A stretch of 64,000 nucleotides of DNA, taken from positions 248,001 to 312,000 of the forward strand of contig NZ_FNDG01000002.1 in assembly GCF_900100535.1 (NCBI RefSeq). The letters run 5' to 3'. The notes below the pieces were generated by a model that had not been told where the DNA came from, made no database searches, and was given only the letters and a program-made list of their open reading frames with translations. Each line of letters starts with the position of its first letter. The first letter of the stretch is position 1. Position numbers and translations under genes: made by a program. Of this stretch, positions 35,880-48,170 are shown in pieces. Source of the DNA: Phytopseudomonas flavescens (GTDB lineage: Bacteria; Pseudomonadota; Gammaproteobacteria; Pseudomonadales; Pseudomonadaceae).

Positions 35880-36788
35880 ATGAGTGTCACGACGGTAATC
35901 GGCAAGGCTTCACCCTTCGACGCGCTGCAGCGCTGGCTGCCCAAGCTGGTGCTGGCGCCGAGCATGCTGGTGGTGCTGGTCGGCTTCTACGGCTACATCC
36001 TCTGGACACTGGTGCTGTCGTTCACCAATTCCAGCTTCATGCCCAGCTACAAGTGGGTGGGTCTGCAGCAGTACGTGCGGCTGATGGACAACGACCGCTG
36101 GTGGGTGGCAAGCAAGAACCTGATGGTGTTCGGCGGCATGTTCATCGGCATCAGCCTGGTCATCGGCGTGTTGCTGGCCGTGTTGCTCGATCAGCGCATT
36201 CGTCGCGAAGGCTTCATTCGTACCCTCTACCTGTACCCCATGGCGCTGTCGATGATCGTCACCGGTACCGCCTGGAAATGGCTGCTCAATCCTGGCCTGG
36301 GACTGGACAAGATGTTGCGCGACTGGGGCTGGGAAGGCTTTCGCCTGGACTGGCTGGTGGATCAGGACCGGGTCGTCTACTGCCTGGTGATCGCTGCCGT
36401 GTGGCAAGCCTCGGGGTTCGTCATGGCGTTGTTCCTGGCTGGGCTGCGCAGCGTCGATCAATCGATCATCCGGGCCGCTCAGGTGGACGGCGCGAGCCTG
36501 CCGACCATCTACCTGCGCATCGTGTTGCCGAGCCTGCGGCCGGTGTTCTTCAGTGCGGTGATGATCCTCGCGCACATCGCCATCAAGAGCTTCGACCTGG
36601 TGGCGGCGATGACTGCGGGGGGGCCTGGTTACTCGTCCGATCTGCCGGCGATGTTCATGTACAACTTCACCTTCAGCCGCGGCCAGATGGGCATCGGCTC
36701 GGCCAGCGCGATGCTGATGCTCGGCGCGATCCTGGCGATTCTGGTGCCCTACCTCTACTCGGAACTGCGGGGCAAACGCCATGACTAG
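35880..36788 (+). CDS. gtsB: Glucose/mannose ABC transporter permease GtsB
   Basis: A 302-residue inner-membrane permease of the MalF type. It has a long N-terminus (SPFDALQRWLPKLVLAPSM) and about six membrane segments. The coupling loop near 196-215 reads AAQVDGASLPTIYLRIVLPSL, the EAA motif that binds GtsD. It overlaps gtsC by 8 bp. A 146-bp spacer with a hairpin separates it from gtsA. Confidence 0.92.
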   Translation: MSVTTVIGKASPFDALQRWLPKLVLAPSMLVVLVGFYGYILWTLVLSFTNSSFMPSYKWVGLQQYVRLMDNDRWWVASKNLMVFGGMFIGISLVIGVLLAVLLDQRIRREGFIRTLYLYPMALSMIVTGTAWKWLLNPGLGLDKMLRDWGWEGFRLDWLVDQDRVVYCLVIAAVWQASGFVMALFLAGLRSVDQSIIRAAQVDGASLPTIYLRIVLPSLRPVFFSAVMILAHIAIKSFDLVAAMTAGGPGYSSDLPAMFMYNFTFSRGQMGIGSASAMLMLGAILAILVPYLYSELRGKRHD

Positions 36789-37611
36789 AGCCTTCAGCCC
36801 AAGCCGTGTGGCGATCTACGCCACCCTGTTGTTCGCCGCGGCGCTGTACCTGGTGCCGCTGATCGTGATGCTGCTGACCAGCTTCAAGACCCCCGAAGAC
36901 GTGCGTGCCGGCAACCTGCTGTCCTGGCCCGATGCGTTCACCCTGATCGGTTGGGTCAAGGCCTGGGACGTGGTCGGTGGCTATTTCTGGAACTCGCTGA
37001 AGATCGCCGTGCCGGCCGTGCTGATTTCCACGGCGGTCGGTGCCCTGAATGGTTACGTGCTGTCGATGTGGCGCTTTCGCGGCTCGCAGCTGTTCTTCGG
37101 GCTGTTGCTGTTCGGTTGCTTCCTGCCGTTCCAGACGGTGCTGCTGCCAGCCTCGTTCACCCTCGGCAAGTTCGGCCTGGCCAACACCACCAGCGGCCTG
37201 GTGCTGGTCCACGTGGTGTATGGCATCGCCTTCACCACGCTGTTCTTCCGCAACTTCTACGTCAGCGTGCCGGATGCGCTGGTCAAGGCGGCGCGCCTCG
37301 ATGGCGCGGGCTTCTTCACCATCTTCGGGCGCATCCTGCTGCCCATGTCGCTGCCGATCATCATGGTTTGCCTGATCTGGCAGTTCACCCAGATCTGGAA
37401 CGACTTCCTCTTTGGCGTGGTGTTCGCCAGCGGCGACTCCCAGCCGATCACCGTGGCCCTCAACAACCTGGTCAATACCAGCACCGGGGCCAAGGAATAC
37501 AACGTGGACATGGCCGCGGCGATGATCGCCGGGCTACCGACCCTGCTGGTGTACATCGTGGCGGGCAAGTACTTCCTGCGCGGCCTCACGGCCGGCGCGG
37601 TAAAGGGTTGA
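36781..37611 (+). CDS. gtsC: Glucose/mannose ABC transporter permease GtsC
   Basis: A 276-residue inner-membrane permease of the MalG type, partner of GtsB. The EAA coupling loop is VKAARLDGAGFFTIFGRILLPMSLP near residues 168-192, and IWQFTQIWNDFLFGVVFA follows. The ATG overlaps the gtsB stop, and gtsD starts 29 bp after its own stop. Confidence 0.92.
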   Translation: MTRAFSPSRVAIYATLLFAAALYLVPLIVMLLTSFKTPEDVRAGNLLSWPDAFTLIGWVKAWDVVGGYFWNSLKIAVPAVLISTAVGALNGYVLSMWRFRGSQLFFGLLLFGCFLPFQTVLLPASFTLGKFGLANTTSGLVLVHVVYGIAFTTLFFRNFYVSVPDALVKAARLDGAGFFTIFGRILLPMSLPIIMVCLIWQFTQIWNDFLFGVVFASGDSQPITVALNNLVNTSTGAKEYNVDMAAAMIAGLPTLLVYIVAGKYFLRGLTAGAVKG

Positions 37612-37640
37612 AAGCTGCGCTTTCACAAGTGGAGAAGTAA

Positions 37641-40111
<2,471 letters not shown>

Positions 40112-40196
40112 GGCCTCGAGCTGCAAGCGACAAGCCGCAAGTGAAAGCCGGCTACGATTCTGCAGTCACGCAACGCCAGCCTGCAGCTTGCAATGG

Positions 40197-41066
40197 CTAC
40201 AGCGGCTCTTCGCTGGCCGGATAACGGCTGGCGTTGAGGCTTTCCTTGATCTTGCGCAGGTGTGGCTGGAAATCCACGCCACGGCGCAGGGTCATGCCCG
40301 TGGCCAGTACGTCGAGCACGGTGAGCTGGATGATCCGCGAGGTCATCGGCATGTAGATGTCGGTGTCTTCGGGCAGCGGGATGTCCAGGCTCAGGCTGCT
40401 GGCCTGGGCCAGGGGCGAACCGGCGGCGGTGAGGCCGAGTACCGACGCGCCGTTTTCCCGCGCCAGTCGCGCCACCTCGACCAGTTCGCGGGTGCGCCCG
40501 GTATAGGAAATGATCACGAACAGGTCGCCGGTATGGGCCACCGAGGCCAGCATCCGTTGCATCAGCACGTCGGCGTGGGCGGAGACCGCGAGGTTGAAGC
40601 GGAAGAACTTGTGCTGGGCATCCAGGGCCACCGGCGCCGAGGCGCCAAGGCCGAAGAAATGGATCTGCCGGGCCTGGATCAACAGGTCGACGGCGCGGCT
40701 GATCAACTGCGGATCGAGGCTCTGGCAGGCGCTGTCCAGCGACGCGATGGCACTGCCGAAGATCTTGCGGGTGTAGGCCTCGGGGCCGTCGTCCGCTTCC
40801 ACGGCGCGGCTGACGTAGGCGGCGCCGCTGGCCAGGCTCTGCGCCAACTGCATTTTCAGCTCGGGGTAGCCGTTGACGCCGAACGAGCGGCAGAAGCGGT
40901 TCACCGTCGGTTCACTGACCTGGGCGGATTGGGCGAGGGCGGCGATGCTCAGGCGGGTAGCCTGCTGTGGGTTGTGCAGGATCACTTCGGCAACCTTGCG
41001 TTCGGCCTTGTTCAGGCTGTCGAGGCGGCCCTGGATCTGCTCGAGAAGATTGCGCACGCGGTCCAT
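40197..41066 (-). CDS. hexR: HexR, RpiR-family repressor of glucose metabolism
   Basis: A 289-residue regulator. An N-terminal HTH (about 1-78) has [28 protein letters not shown] and [13 protein letters not shown]; the C-terminal SIS sugar-phosphate domain (about 115-255) has [22 protein letters not shown] and [17 protein letters not shown]. HexR releases DNA on binding 2-keto-3-deoxy-6-phosphogluconate. It is divergent from zwf across 166 bp with a candidate operator; another site is in front of gap/edd. Confidence 0.94.
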   Translation of the reverse strand: MDRVRNLLEQIQGRLDSLNKAERKVAEVILHNPQQATRLSIAALAQSAQVSEPTVNRFCRSFGVNGYPELKMQLAQSLASGAAYVSRAVEADDGPEAYTRKIFGSAIASLDSACQSLDPQLISRAVDLLIQARQIHFFGLGASAPVALDAQHKFFRFNLAVSAHADVLMQRMLASVAHTGDLFVIISYTGRTRELVEVARLARENGASVLGLTAAGSPLAQASSLSLDIPLPEDTDIYMPMTSRIIQLTVLDVLATGMTLRRGVDFQPHLRKIKESLNASRYPASEEPL

Positions 41067-41147
41067 TGTTATCCTTGTCTGCTAAAACACCGGTCAATCG
41101 TACGATTGCCGCTGTCCACTGGCTATCGGGATCTGCAGATTGTAATT

Positions 41148-41168
41148 ATGTTGTTCTTATTACTACAT
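41148..41168. promoter_or_regulatory. Degenerate HexR-type operator upstream of zwf
   Basis: ATGTTGT-N7-ACTACAT: an inverted repeat with one mismatch per arm whose centre reads TTGT-N7-ACTA, one base from the HexR pattern TTGT-N7-ACAA. It lies 65 bp before zwf and 82 bp from the hexR start. Confidence 0.5.
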
Positions 41169-41219
41169 TAAGCCTTGTGCATCCCCGGATTAGCCGCTAT
41201 CAATACCTTAACTTGATAG

Positions 41220-41227
41220 AAGAAAAA
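41220..41227 (+). promoter_or_regulatory. Possible CA-type motif in the zwf leader
   Basis: AAGAAAAA fits AAnAAnAA and sits directly before the zwf start region. It could equally be the ribosome site, so it is weaker than the AACAACAA copies. Confidence 0.3.
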
Positions 41228-41232
41228 AGATC

Positions 41233-42702
41233 ATGTCCGTGATTCCTGTTGAACCTTGTACGTTCGCTCTGTTCGGCGCCCTGGGCGACCTGGCATTGCG
41301 CAAGCTGTTTCCTGCCCTCTATCAGCTCGACCGCGCCGGGCTGCTGCACGAGGATACCCGGCTGCTCGCCCTGGCGCGCGAAGGCGGTGATCCCGGCACA
41401 CACCTGGGCGCCATCGACAGTCACCTGCGCCGCTACCTGCCGGCCAACGAGCTGGACGAGGCGGTGATGCAGCGCTTCCAGGCGCGCCTGCGCTACCTGA
41501 GTATGGAGTTCCTGCCAGCCGACGCCTATCCGCAACTGGCCGAGGCGGTTGGCAGCGGGCGTCAGTTGATTGCCTATTTCGCCACGCCCGCCTCGGTATA
41601 TGGCGGCATCTGCGCCAACCTCGCCGCGGTCGGGCTGGCCGAGGGCACCCGGGTGGTGCTGGAGAAACCCATTGGCCATGATCTGCAATCGTCCCGTGCG
41701 GTCAATGACGCGGTGGCGGCATATTTTCCGGAAACCCAGGTCTATCGGATCGACCATTACCTGGGCAAGGAGACGGTGCAGAACCTGATCGCCCTGCGCT
41801 TCGCCAACAGCCTGTTCGAGACCCAGTGGAACCAGAACCACATCACCCACGTGGAAATCACCGTGGCGGAAAAGGTCGGTATCGAAGGCCGCTGGGGCTA
41901 TTTCGACAAGGCCGGTCAGCTGCGCGACATGATCCAGAACCACTTGCTGCAGCTGCTCTGCCTGATCGCCATGGATCCGCCCGGTGATCTCTCGGCGGAC
42001 GCCATCCGTGACGAGAAGGTCAAGGTGCTCAAGGCCCTGGAGCCGATGACCCCGGAAGCCCTCAGCCGGCATGTGGTACGTGGCCAGTACGTGGCCGGCA
42101 CCAGCGATGGCAAGCCAGTGCCGGGCTATCTGGAGGAGGAGAACTCCAACGCCCAGAGCGATACCGAGACCTTCGTCGCCCTGCGCGCCGATATCCGCAA
42201 CTGGCGCTGGGCCGGTGTGCCGTTCTACCTGCGCACCGGCAAGCGCATGGCGCAGAAGCTGTCGCAGATCGTCATCCATTTCAAGGAACCGCCGCACTAC
42301 ATCTTCGCCCCCGAGCAGCGGCAGTTGATCGGCAACAAGTTGATCATTCGCCTGCAGCCTGACGAGAGCATTTCCCTGCAGGTGATGACCAAGGATCAGG
42401 GGCTGGACAAGGGCATGCAGTTGCGCAGCGGCCCGTTGCAACTGAATTTCTCGGCCACCTACCGCAGCGCGCGGATTCCCGATGCCTATGAGCGGCTACT
42501 GCTGGAGGTCATGCGTGGCAGTCAGAACCTGTTCGTGCGCAAGGACGAAATCGAGCATGCCTGGCAATGGTGCGATCAGTTGATCGCCGGCTGGAAGAAA
42601 CTCGGCGACCCACCCAAACCCTACGTCGCCGGCACCTGGGGGCCGATGAGTTCCATCGCCCTGATCACTCGCGACGGGAGGGCCTGGTATGGCGATCTCT
42701 GA
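41233..42702 (+). CDS. zwf: Glucose-6-phosphate dehydrogenase
   Basis: A 489-residue enzyme oxidising glucose-6-phosphate to 6-phosphogluconolactone. The coenzyme loop is [20 protein letters not shown] near residues 11-30; the active-site motif RIDHYLGKE is near 173-181 and EKPIGHD near 147-153. The usual loop GASGDLA is here GALGDLA. It overlaps pgl by 14 bp and starts the zwf-pgl-eda operon. Confidence 0.95.
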   Translation: MSVIPVEPCTFALFGALGDLALRKLFPALYQLDRAGLLHEDTRLLALAREGGDPGTHLGAIDSHLRRYLPANELDEAVMQRFQARLRYLSMEFLPADAYPQLAEAVGSGRQLIAYFATPASVYGGICANLAAVGLAEGTRVVLEKPIGHDLQSSRAVNDAVAAYFPETQVYRIDHYLGKETVQNLIALRFANSLFETQWNQNHITHVEITVAEKVGIEGRWGYFDKAGQLRDMIQNHLLQLLCLIAMDPPGDLSADAIRDEKVKVLKALEPMTPEALSRHVVRGQYVAGTSDGKPVPGYLEEENSNAQSDTETFVALRADIRNWRWAGVPFYLRTGKRMAQKLSQIVIHFKEPPHYIFAPEQRQLIGNKLIIRLQPDESISLQVMTKDQGLDKGMQLRSGPLQLNFSATYRSARIPDAYERLLLEVMRGSQNLFVRKDEIEHAWQWCDQLIAGWKKLGDPPKPYVAGTWGPMSSIALITRDGRAWYGDL

Positions 42703-43402
42703 CCTCGAATTCCCCGCAGGCGTGGCCGCCCGCAGTCACAGCGATGCCGGGCACCTGGCGGCTTCTCTGGCGCAAGCCGTGGCCGAGGCCCTGCGCGATG
42801 CCATCGACAGCCGTGGCCAGGCCACCCTGGTGGTGTCTGGCGGGCGCAGTCCGGTCGCCTTCTTCGAGGCGCTGGCCAGGCAGCCACTGCCCTGGGCGAA
42901 GGTACTGGTCAGCCTGGCCGACGAGCGTTGGGTGCCGGCCAGCCATGACGACAGCAATGAAGCGCTGGTGCGTCGGCACCTGTTGCAGGGCCCGGCTGCC
43001 GACGCGCGCCTGCTCGGGCTGTACCAGAGTGCCGGCAGCCTCGACGAGGCGGCGGCGCTCGCCGAGCAGACACTCCGCGACTTGCCGCCCATCGACGTAC
43101 TGGTACTGGGCATGGGCAGCGACGGCCATACCGCCTCGCTGTTCCCGAACAGCCCCAACCTCGATGAGGCACTGCAGCCAGATTGCTCGCGCCGCTGCCT
43201 GCCGATGCTCGCACCCAGCGTGCCGCACCAGCGCCTGACCCTGAGCCTGCCGGTGCTCAGGGCCGCGCGCCGGCAACTGCTGTCCATCGAAGGGGCAGGC
43301 AAGTTGCATGTGCTGCAACAGGCGCTGCAGCAGGATGATGAAAAAGCCATGCCGATCAGCGCGTTTCTTCACGCGCCTTTGGAAATCTACTGGTGCCCCT
43401 GA
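42689..43402 (+). CDS. pgl: 6-Phosphogluconolactonase
   Basis: A 237-residue enzyme hydrolysing 6-phosphogluconolactone. The family motifs are [15 protein letters not shown] near residues 48-62, [10 protein letters not shown] near 72-81 and [15 protein letters not shown] near 138-152, which contains the catalytic His. It starts within the 3' end of zwf, and eda follows after 23 bp. Confidence 0.94.
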   Translation: MAISDLEFPAGVAARSHSDAGHLAASLAQAVAEALRDAIDSRGQATLVVSGGRSPVAFFEALARQPLPWAKVLVSLADERWVPASHDDSNEALVRRHLLQGPAADARLLGLYQSAGSLDEAAALAEQTLRDLPPIDVLVLGMGSDGHTASLFPNSPNLDEALQPDCSRRCLPMLAPSVPHQRLTLSLPVLRAARRQLLSIEGAGKLHVLQQALQQDDEKAMPISAFLHAPLEIYWCP

Positions 43403-43425
43403 GGTCTCAACAAGGATCAAACAAC

Positions 43426-44085
43426 ATGACACATGCCATCAGTCGCTCGGCCCCCAGCATGGCCGAGAAGATCGCCAGCATCGATGCACTCTGCGCGCGG
43501 GCGCGGATCATGCCGGTGATCACCATCGCCCGCGAGGAAGACATTCTGCCGCTGGCCGATGCCCTGGATGCCGGCGGCCTGCAGGTGCTGGAGATCACCC
43601 TGCGCTCGGCCCACGGGCTGACCGCCATCCGCCGCCTGCGCGAGGAGCGCCCGCACCTGTGCGTCGGCGCCGGCACGGTGCTGGATCGACACATGCTCGA
43701 GTCGGTGCAAGAGGCCGGTGCCCAGTTCATCGTCAGCCCCGGCTCCACCGACGAACTGCTGCGTGCGGCCCTGGACAGCCCGGTACCCATGCTGCCTGGC
43801 GTGTCCAGTGCCTCGGAGATCATGGTCGGCTATGCCCTCGGCTATCGCCGCTTCAAACTGTTTCCGGCGGAAGTCTGCGGTGGCACCGCCGCACTCAAGG
43901 CCCTCGGCGGCCCGTTCGGCGATATCCGCTTCTGCCCGACGGGCGGTGTCGGCCCCGACAACCTGCAGCGCTACATGGCCCTCGGCAACGTAATGTGTGT
44001 CGGTGGCAGCTGGATGCTGGACAACTCCGCCGGCTGGGACAAGGTCCGCCAGGCGAGCGCCGAGGCCCTGGCGCTGCTCAACTGA
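43426..44085 (+). CDS. eda: 2-Keto-3-deoxy-6-phosphogluconate aldolase
   Basis: A 219-residue class I aldolase cleaving the Entner-Doudoroff intermediate to pyruvate and glyceraldehyde-3-phosphate. The Schiff-base Lys144 is in YRRFKLFPAEVCGG, the general-base Glu57 in VLEITLRS, and the phosphate loop in CPTGGVGPDN. ATG 43426 is preferred because AAGGA precedes it at usual spacing; an in-frame ATG is not available upstream. Its aldehyde product is used by Gap and the GapN enzyme that follows. Confidence 0.95.
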   Translation: MTHAISRSAPSMAEKIASIDALCARARIMPVITIAREEDILPLADALDAGGLQVLEITLRSAHGLTAIRRLREERPHLCVGAGTVLDRHMLESVQEAGAQFIVSPGSTDELLRAALDSPVPMLPGVSSASEIMVGYALGYRRFKLFPAEVCGGTAALKALGGPFGDIRFCPTGGVGPDNLQRYMALGNVMCVGGSWMLDNSAGWDKVRQASAEALALLN

Positions 44086-44146
44086 GTCAATCCATTTCGT
44101 GACAGCCCGTGCCGTGGTGCCGGGCTTTCTCCGTCGAGGAGCTCCC

Positions 44147-45772
44147 ATGTCCCGTCCGTTCGACCCCGCTGCGCTGTTTCCCCGCCTGCACGACATCCCC
44201 GAAGCCTACCGCCCCGATGCGCCGGTCGAGCAGCGTGAATACCTGGTTGGCGGCGAGTTGCGCCACTGGCAGGGGCCGCTGGCCCAGGTACGCAGCCCCA
44301 TCTACCTCGCCGAGGAGCAGGGCGAGCGCCAGGTGGTGCTCGGCAGTACGCCGCTGCTCGACGCCGATGCCGCCCTGGCCGCGCTGGATGCTGCGGTCGC
44401 GGCTTACGATCATGGCCAGGGGCAGTGGCCCAACCTGCGCGTCGCCGAGCGCATCGCCCATGTCGAGGCCTTTCTGGCCCGTATGCGCGAGCAGCGCACC
44501 GCGGTGGTCAAGCTGCTGATGTGGGAGATCGGCAAGAACCTCAAGGACTCCGAAAAGGAGTTCGACCGTACCTGCGATTACATCGTCGACACCATCGGCG
44601 CGCTCAAGGAACTGGATCGGCGTTCCAGCCGTTTCGAACTGGAGCAGGGCACCCTGGGGCAGATCCGCCGCGTGCCGCTGGGGGTCGCGTTGTGCATGGG
44701 GCCGTACAATTACCCGCTGAACGAAACCTTTACCACGCTGATTCCGGCGTTGATCATGGGCAACACCGTGGTATTCAAACCGGCCAAGTTCGGCGTCCTG
44801 CTGATGCGCCCGTTGCTGGAGGCGTTCCGCGACAGCTTCCCGCCAGGGGTGATCAATATCATCTACGGCCGTGGGCGCGAGACGGTGAGCGCCTTGATGG
44901 AAAGTGGCAAGGTCGACGTATTCGCCTTCATCGGCACCCACAAGGGGGCCAGCGACCTGAAGAAGCTGCATCCCAAGCCCCATCGCCTGCGCGCGGCGCT
45001 GGGCCTGGATGCCAAGAACCCGGGCATCGTGCTGCCCGATGTGGATCTGGACAACGCGGTGAGCGAGGCGCTGACCGGTGCGCTGTCGTTCAATGGCCAG
45101 CGTTGCACGGCGCTGAAGATCCTCTTCGTTCACGAGGATGTACTGCAGCCCTTTCTCGACAAGTTCAGCGCCGGTCTGGCCAAACTCAAGCCCGGCATGC
45201 CCTGGGAGACGGGGGTCGCGCTGACGCCGCTGCCCGAGCGGGGCAAGGTGGAGTACCTGAAAACGGTCATGGCCGATGCCCTCGACAAGGGCGCGAAGAT
45301 CATCAACCCGGGCGGCGGCGAACACCGCGAGAGCTTCTTCTATCCGGCGCTGCTGTGCCCGGTGACGCCACAGATGCGCCTGTATGGCGAAGAACAGTTC
45401 GGCCCGCTGGTGCCGGTCGTGCCGTACCGGGACCTCGAGCAGGTGATCGATTACGTGCTGCAGTCCGATTTCGGCCAGCAGCTCAGCCTGTTCGGCACCG
45501 ATGCGCAGCAGATCGGCCGCCTGGTCGACGCCTTCGCCAACCAGGTCGGCCGAATCAACATCAACGCCCAGTGCCAGCGCGGGCCGGACACCTTCCCGTT
45601 CAACGGTCGCAAGGATTCCGCCGAGGGCACGCTGTCGGTGCACGACGCCCTGCGCACCTTCTCGATCCGTACCCTGGTGGCGACCCGTTTCACGGACGAC
45701 AACAAGGCACTGGTCAGCGAAGTGATCCGTCAGCGTTCGTCGAATTTCCTGACCACCGATTACATTTTCTAA
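44147..45772 (+). CDS. gapN: Non-phosphorylating glyceraldehyde-3-phosphate dehydrogenase (GapN-type)
   Basis: A 541-residue aldehyde dehydrogenase oxidising glyceraldehyde-3-phosphate directly to 3-phosphoglycerate, usually with NADP+. Motifs are LCMGPYNYPLNETFTTLIPAL near residues 182-202, KPAKFG, the catalytic Cys320 in SFNGQRCTALK and YGEEQFGPLVPVVPY. The C-terminus ends TTDYIF. AGGA precedes ATG 44147. Its position after eda, the source of the substrate, supports the GapN call over other aldehyde dehydrogenases. Confidence 0.87.
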   Translation: MSRPFDPAALFPRLHDIPEAYRPDAPVEQREYLVGGELRHWQGPLAQVRSPIYLAEEQGERQVVLGSTPLLDADAALAALDAAVAAYDHGQGQWPNLRVAERIAHVEAFLARMREQRTAVVKLLMWEIGKNLKDSEKEFDRTCDYIVDTIGALKELDRRSSRFELEQGTLGQIRRVPLGVALCMGPYNYPLNETFTTLIPALIMGNTVVFKPAKFGVLLMRPLLEAFRDSFPPGVINIIYGRGRETVSALMESGKVDVFAFIGTHKGASDLKKLHPKPHRLRAALGLDAKNPGIVLPDVDLDNAVSEALTGALSFNGQRCTALKILFVHEDVLQPFLDKFSAGLAKLKPGMPWETGVALTPLPERGKVEYLKTVMADALDKGAKIINPGGGEHRESFFYPALLCPVTPQMRLYGEEQFGPLVPVVPYRDLEQVIDYVLQSDFGQQLSLFGTDAQQIGRLVDAFANQVGRININAQCQRGPDTFPFNGRKDSAEGTLSVHDALRTFSIRTLVATRFTDDNKALVSEVIRQRSSNFLTTDYIF

Positions 45773-45845
45773 CGGCCTGCAAAGTCTCGCGCGCTGGAGC
45801 AATGCCTGCGCGCGGCAGACTTTGGACGGTTCCGGGGTTTTTTGC

Positions 45846-46664
45846 ATGACACTCAGCATCAGCAAGGACACCCGCCTGTGCATGTCGCTGTCCGGGCGGC
45901 CAGGCAATTTCGGTACGCGTTTCCAGAACTACCTGTACCGGGAACTGCAACTGGACTACCTGTACAAGGCGTTCACCACCACCGACCTGCCGGCTGCCAT
46001 TGGCGGTATCCGTGCCCTGGGCGTTCGCGGCTGCGCGGTGTCGATGCCGTTCAAGGAAGCCTGCATCGAGCACCTTGACGCCTTGCACGAGTCGGCCGCG
46101 ACCCTGCAGTCGGTCAATACCATCGTCGCCGACGACGGCCACCTGACCGGCTACAACACCGATTACAGTGCAGTGGTGCATCTGCTCGCGCAACACGGCG
46201 TACCCCCGAGCAGCCACTACGCGCTACGCGGCAGTGGTGGCATGGCCAAGGCGGTGGCCTGCGCATTGCGCGACAGTGGCTTCGGCAATGGCGACATCGT
46301 CGCCCGCAACGAGGTGGCGGGCAGGGCGCTGGCGGCGCAGTGCGCGGTGAACTGGTGCGCCGCACTGGACGACAAGCCGGCAGACCTGCTGGTCAACGTC
46401 ACGCCACTGGGCATGCGTGGCGCGCAGGCCGAGCAACTGGCCTTCGACGAGCGCGCCGTTGCTGCCGCGCAGTGGGTATTCGACGTGGTCGCCGTGCCGG
46501 TGGAAACGCCGTTGATCCGCCTGGCCCGCTCGTTGGGCAAACCGGTCATCACCGGTGGCGAGGTGATCGTCCTGCAAGCCGTGGAGCAGTTCGCCCTGTA
46601 CACCGGGGTGCGCCCCGATGGCGAACTGATCGAACGTGCGGCACGCTTCGCTCTGACCGAATAG
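45846..46664 (+). CDS. Shikimate/quinate dehydrogenase-like protein (AroE family, divergent)
   Basis: A 272-residue NAD(P) oxidoreductase of the AroE family. Visible are VSMPFKEACIEHLD near residues 64-77, the substrate motif GYNTDYSAV near 103-111, the nucleotide loop GSGGMAKAVACAL near 130-142 and NVTPLGM near 183-189. The opening SLSGRPGNFGTRFQN differs from the SPIxHSxSP of true shikimate dehydrogenases, so this belongs to an AroE-like branch of uncertain substrate. ATG 45846 is chosen over an in-frame ATG at 45822. No shikimate genes are adjacent. Confidence 0.8.
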   Translation: MTLSISKDTRLCMSLSGRPGNFGTRFQNYLYRELQLDYLYKAFTTTDLPAAIGGIRALGVRGCAVSMPFKEACIEHLDALHESAATLQSVNTIVADDGHLTGYNTDYSAVVHLLAQHGVPPSSHYALRGSGGMAKAVACALRDSGFGNGDIVARNEVAGRALAAQCAVNWCAALDDKPADLLVNVTPLGMRGAQAEQLAFDERAVAAAQWVFDVVAVPVETPLIRLARSLGKPVITGGEVIVLQAVEQFALYTGVRPDGELIERAARFALTE

Positions 46665-46875
46665 GGCCTTCGTCGGGCGATATGCCCACCCCTCTAGCGT
46701 CCAGGTTCAGCGCCCGAGTCGCCCCGGCCGACTTAAAGTTTGCACTTTCCGTTTCCCTGCCAAGTCGTAAAAGATGTAGGGCATGGCCCTGCATCCGAAC
46801 GGATGCCTGCACAGGCTTCTGATGCCAGGCGGACCACCTCGAGTGGCCCGTCGACAGATACGCAAGGAGATAGCC

Positions 46876-47034
46876 ATGGGCTTGGGAACCATACTACTGA
46901 TCGTTCTGATCCTTATGCTGGTCGGCGCCATTCCGGCGTGGCCACACAGCCGCAGTTGGGGCTACGGGCCCACCGGGGGGCTCGGCTTGGTGCTGGTGAT
47001 CGTGCTGGTGCTGCTGCTACTCGGTTACCTGTGA
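46876..47034 (+). CDS. DUF3309 small membrane peptide
   Basis: A 52-residue protein with AAGGAG before the ATG. Two hydrophobic stretches (LGTILLIVLILMLVGAIPA and LGLVLVIVLVLLLLGYL) flank a WPHSRSWGYGP loop, the pattern of the DUF3309 family. It is probably an inner-membrane hairpin. Its function is unknown. A 211-bp non-coding stretch precedes it, with no recognised sites. Confidence 0.8.
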   Translation: MGLGTILLIVLILMLVGAIPAWPHSRSWGYGPTGGLGLVLVIVLVLLLLGYL

Positions 47035-47156
47035 GCCAGCGCCTGCGTCACTGACGCAGGCATCGCTGTCGGCGGCGCCTGCCGCTGATGGCTCTGGCTT
47101 CTACTCGTTGCACACCCCGTTTCATTCCCGTCTTTTCATTTCCGGAGGTCGCCTGC

Positions 47157-48170
47157 TTGGATCTGGTGATTGCACGGCCCGAAGGCCTGTATTGTCCCCC
47201 CGGAGATTTCTATATCGACCCCTGGCGCCCTGTCGAGCGCGCCGTCATCACCCACGGGCACGGCGACCACGCCCGTACCGGCAGCGCCCATTATCTGGCG
47301 GCAGCACCGGGTGAAGGCATCCTGCGCACCCGTCTGGGGCGCGATATCAACCTGCAGACCCTGGCCTATGGCGAGACCATCGACCACCATGGCGTTACCC
47401 TCAGCTTTCATCCTGCCGGCCACGTGCTGGGCTCGGCCCAGGTACGCCTCGAATACCGCGGCGAAGTCTGGGTAGCCTCTGGCGACTACAAGGTGGAGCC
47501 AGATGGCACCTGCGACCCCTTCGAGCCGGTGCGCTGTCACACCTTCATCACCGAATCCACCTTCGGCCTGCCGATCTACCGCTGGCAGCCTCAGGCGCAG
47601 ATCTTCGCCGGCATCAATGACTGGTGGCGGCAGAACCGTGAAGCCGGCCGGGCCAGCGTGCTGTTCTGTTATGCCTTCGGCAAGGCGCAACGCATCCTGC
47701 ACGGCATCGACGCGAGCATCGGGCCAATCCTGGGTCATGGCTCCATGGAGCCCTTGCATCAGGTCTATCGCGAGGCCGGCGTCCATCTGCCGCCAACACG
47801 CTACGCGGGTGAGGTGGCGAAGGGTGACCCGTTGCTGCGCCAGGCACTGGTCCTGGCGCCACCGTCGGCGGGCGGCAGCACCTGGATACGGCGCTTCGGC
47901 GACTACAGCGATGCGTTCGCCAGCGGCTGGATGCTATTGCGTGGCACACGTCGGCGGCGCGGTGTCGATCGTGGCTTCGTGCTCTCCGATCATGCCGACT
48001 GGCCTGGCCTGTTGTGGGCCATCGAGCAGACCGGCGCCGAGCGGGTCATGGTCACCCACGGTTCGGTGAACATTCTGGTTCGTCACCTGCGCGAGCAGGG
48101 GCTGGATGCCCAAGCGTTCGACACCGAGTATGGCGAGGAAGACGACGCAGCCGCGGAGCCCGCCCCATGA
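47157..48170 (+). CDS. Ligase-associated DNA exonuclease (metallo-beta-lactamase/beta-CASP)
   Basis: A 337-residue nuclease of the family found with ATP-dependent ligases. The metal site THGHGDHART near residues 31-40 is the HxHxDH motif; FHPAGHVLGSAQV (about 82-94), ASGDYK (Asp ligand) and a late SDHADW complete it. TTG 47157 is chosen because GGAGG precedes it and the protein then starts like its family (LDLVIARPEGLYCPPGDFY). It overlaps the ligase gene by 4 bp, first gene of a four-gene repair operon. Confidence 0.87.
   Translation: MDLVIARPEGLYCPPGDFYIDPWRPVERAVITHGHGDHARTGSAHYLAAAPGEGILRTRLGRDINLQTLAYGETIDHHGVTLSFHPAGHVLGSAQVRLEYRGEVWVASGDYKVEPDGTCDPFEPVRCHTFITESTFGLPIYRWQPQAQIFAGINDWWRQNREAGRASVLFCYAFGKAQRILHGIDASIGPILGHGSMEPLHQVYREAGVHLPPTRYAGEVAKGDPLLRQALVLAPPSAGGSTWIRRFGDYSDAFASGWMLLRGTRRRRGVDRGFVLSDHADWPGLLWAIEQTGAERVMVTHGSVNILVRHLREQGLDAQAFDTEYGEEDDAAAEPAP

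Noticed and set aside
40112..40196. Gln/Lys-like GCAAGC repeats between the porin and hexR, looked at as a possible REP element
   Set aside because: The arms pair only in short imperfect stretches. Too weak to call a repeat or terminator.
44087..45907. A 606-codon minus-strand frame opposite gapN
   Set aside because: Low-complexity Gln/His/Val-rich translation typical of antisense frames in GC-rich DNA; the plus strand encodes a clear aldehyde dehydrogenase.
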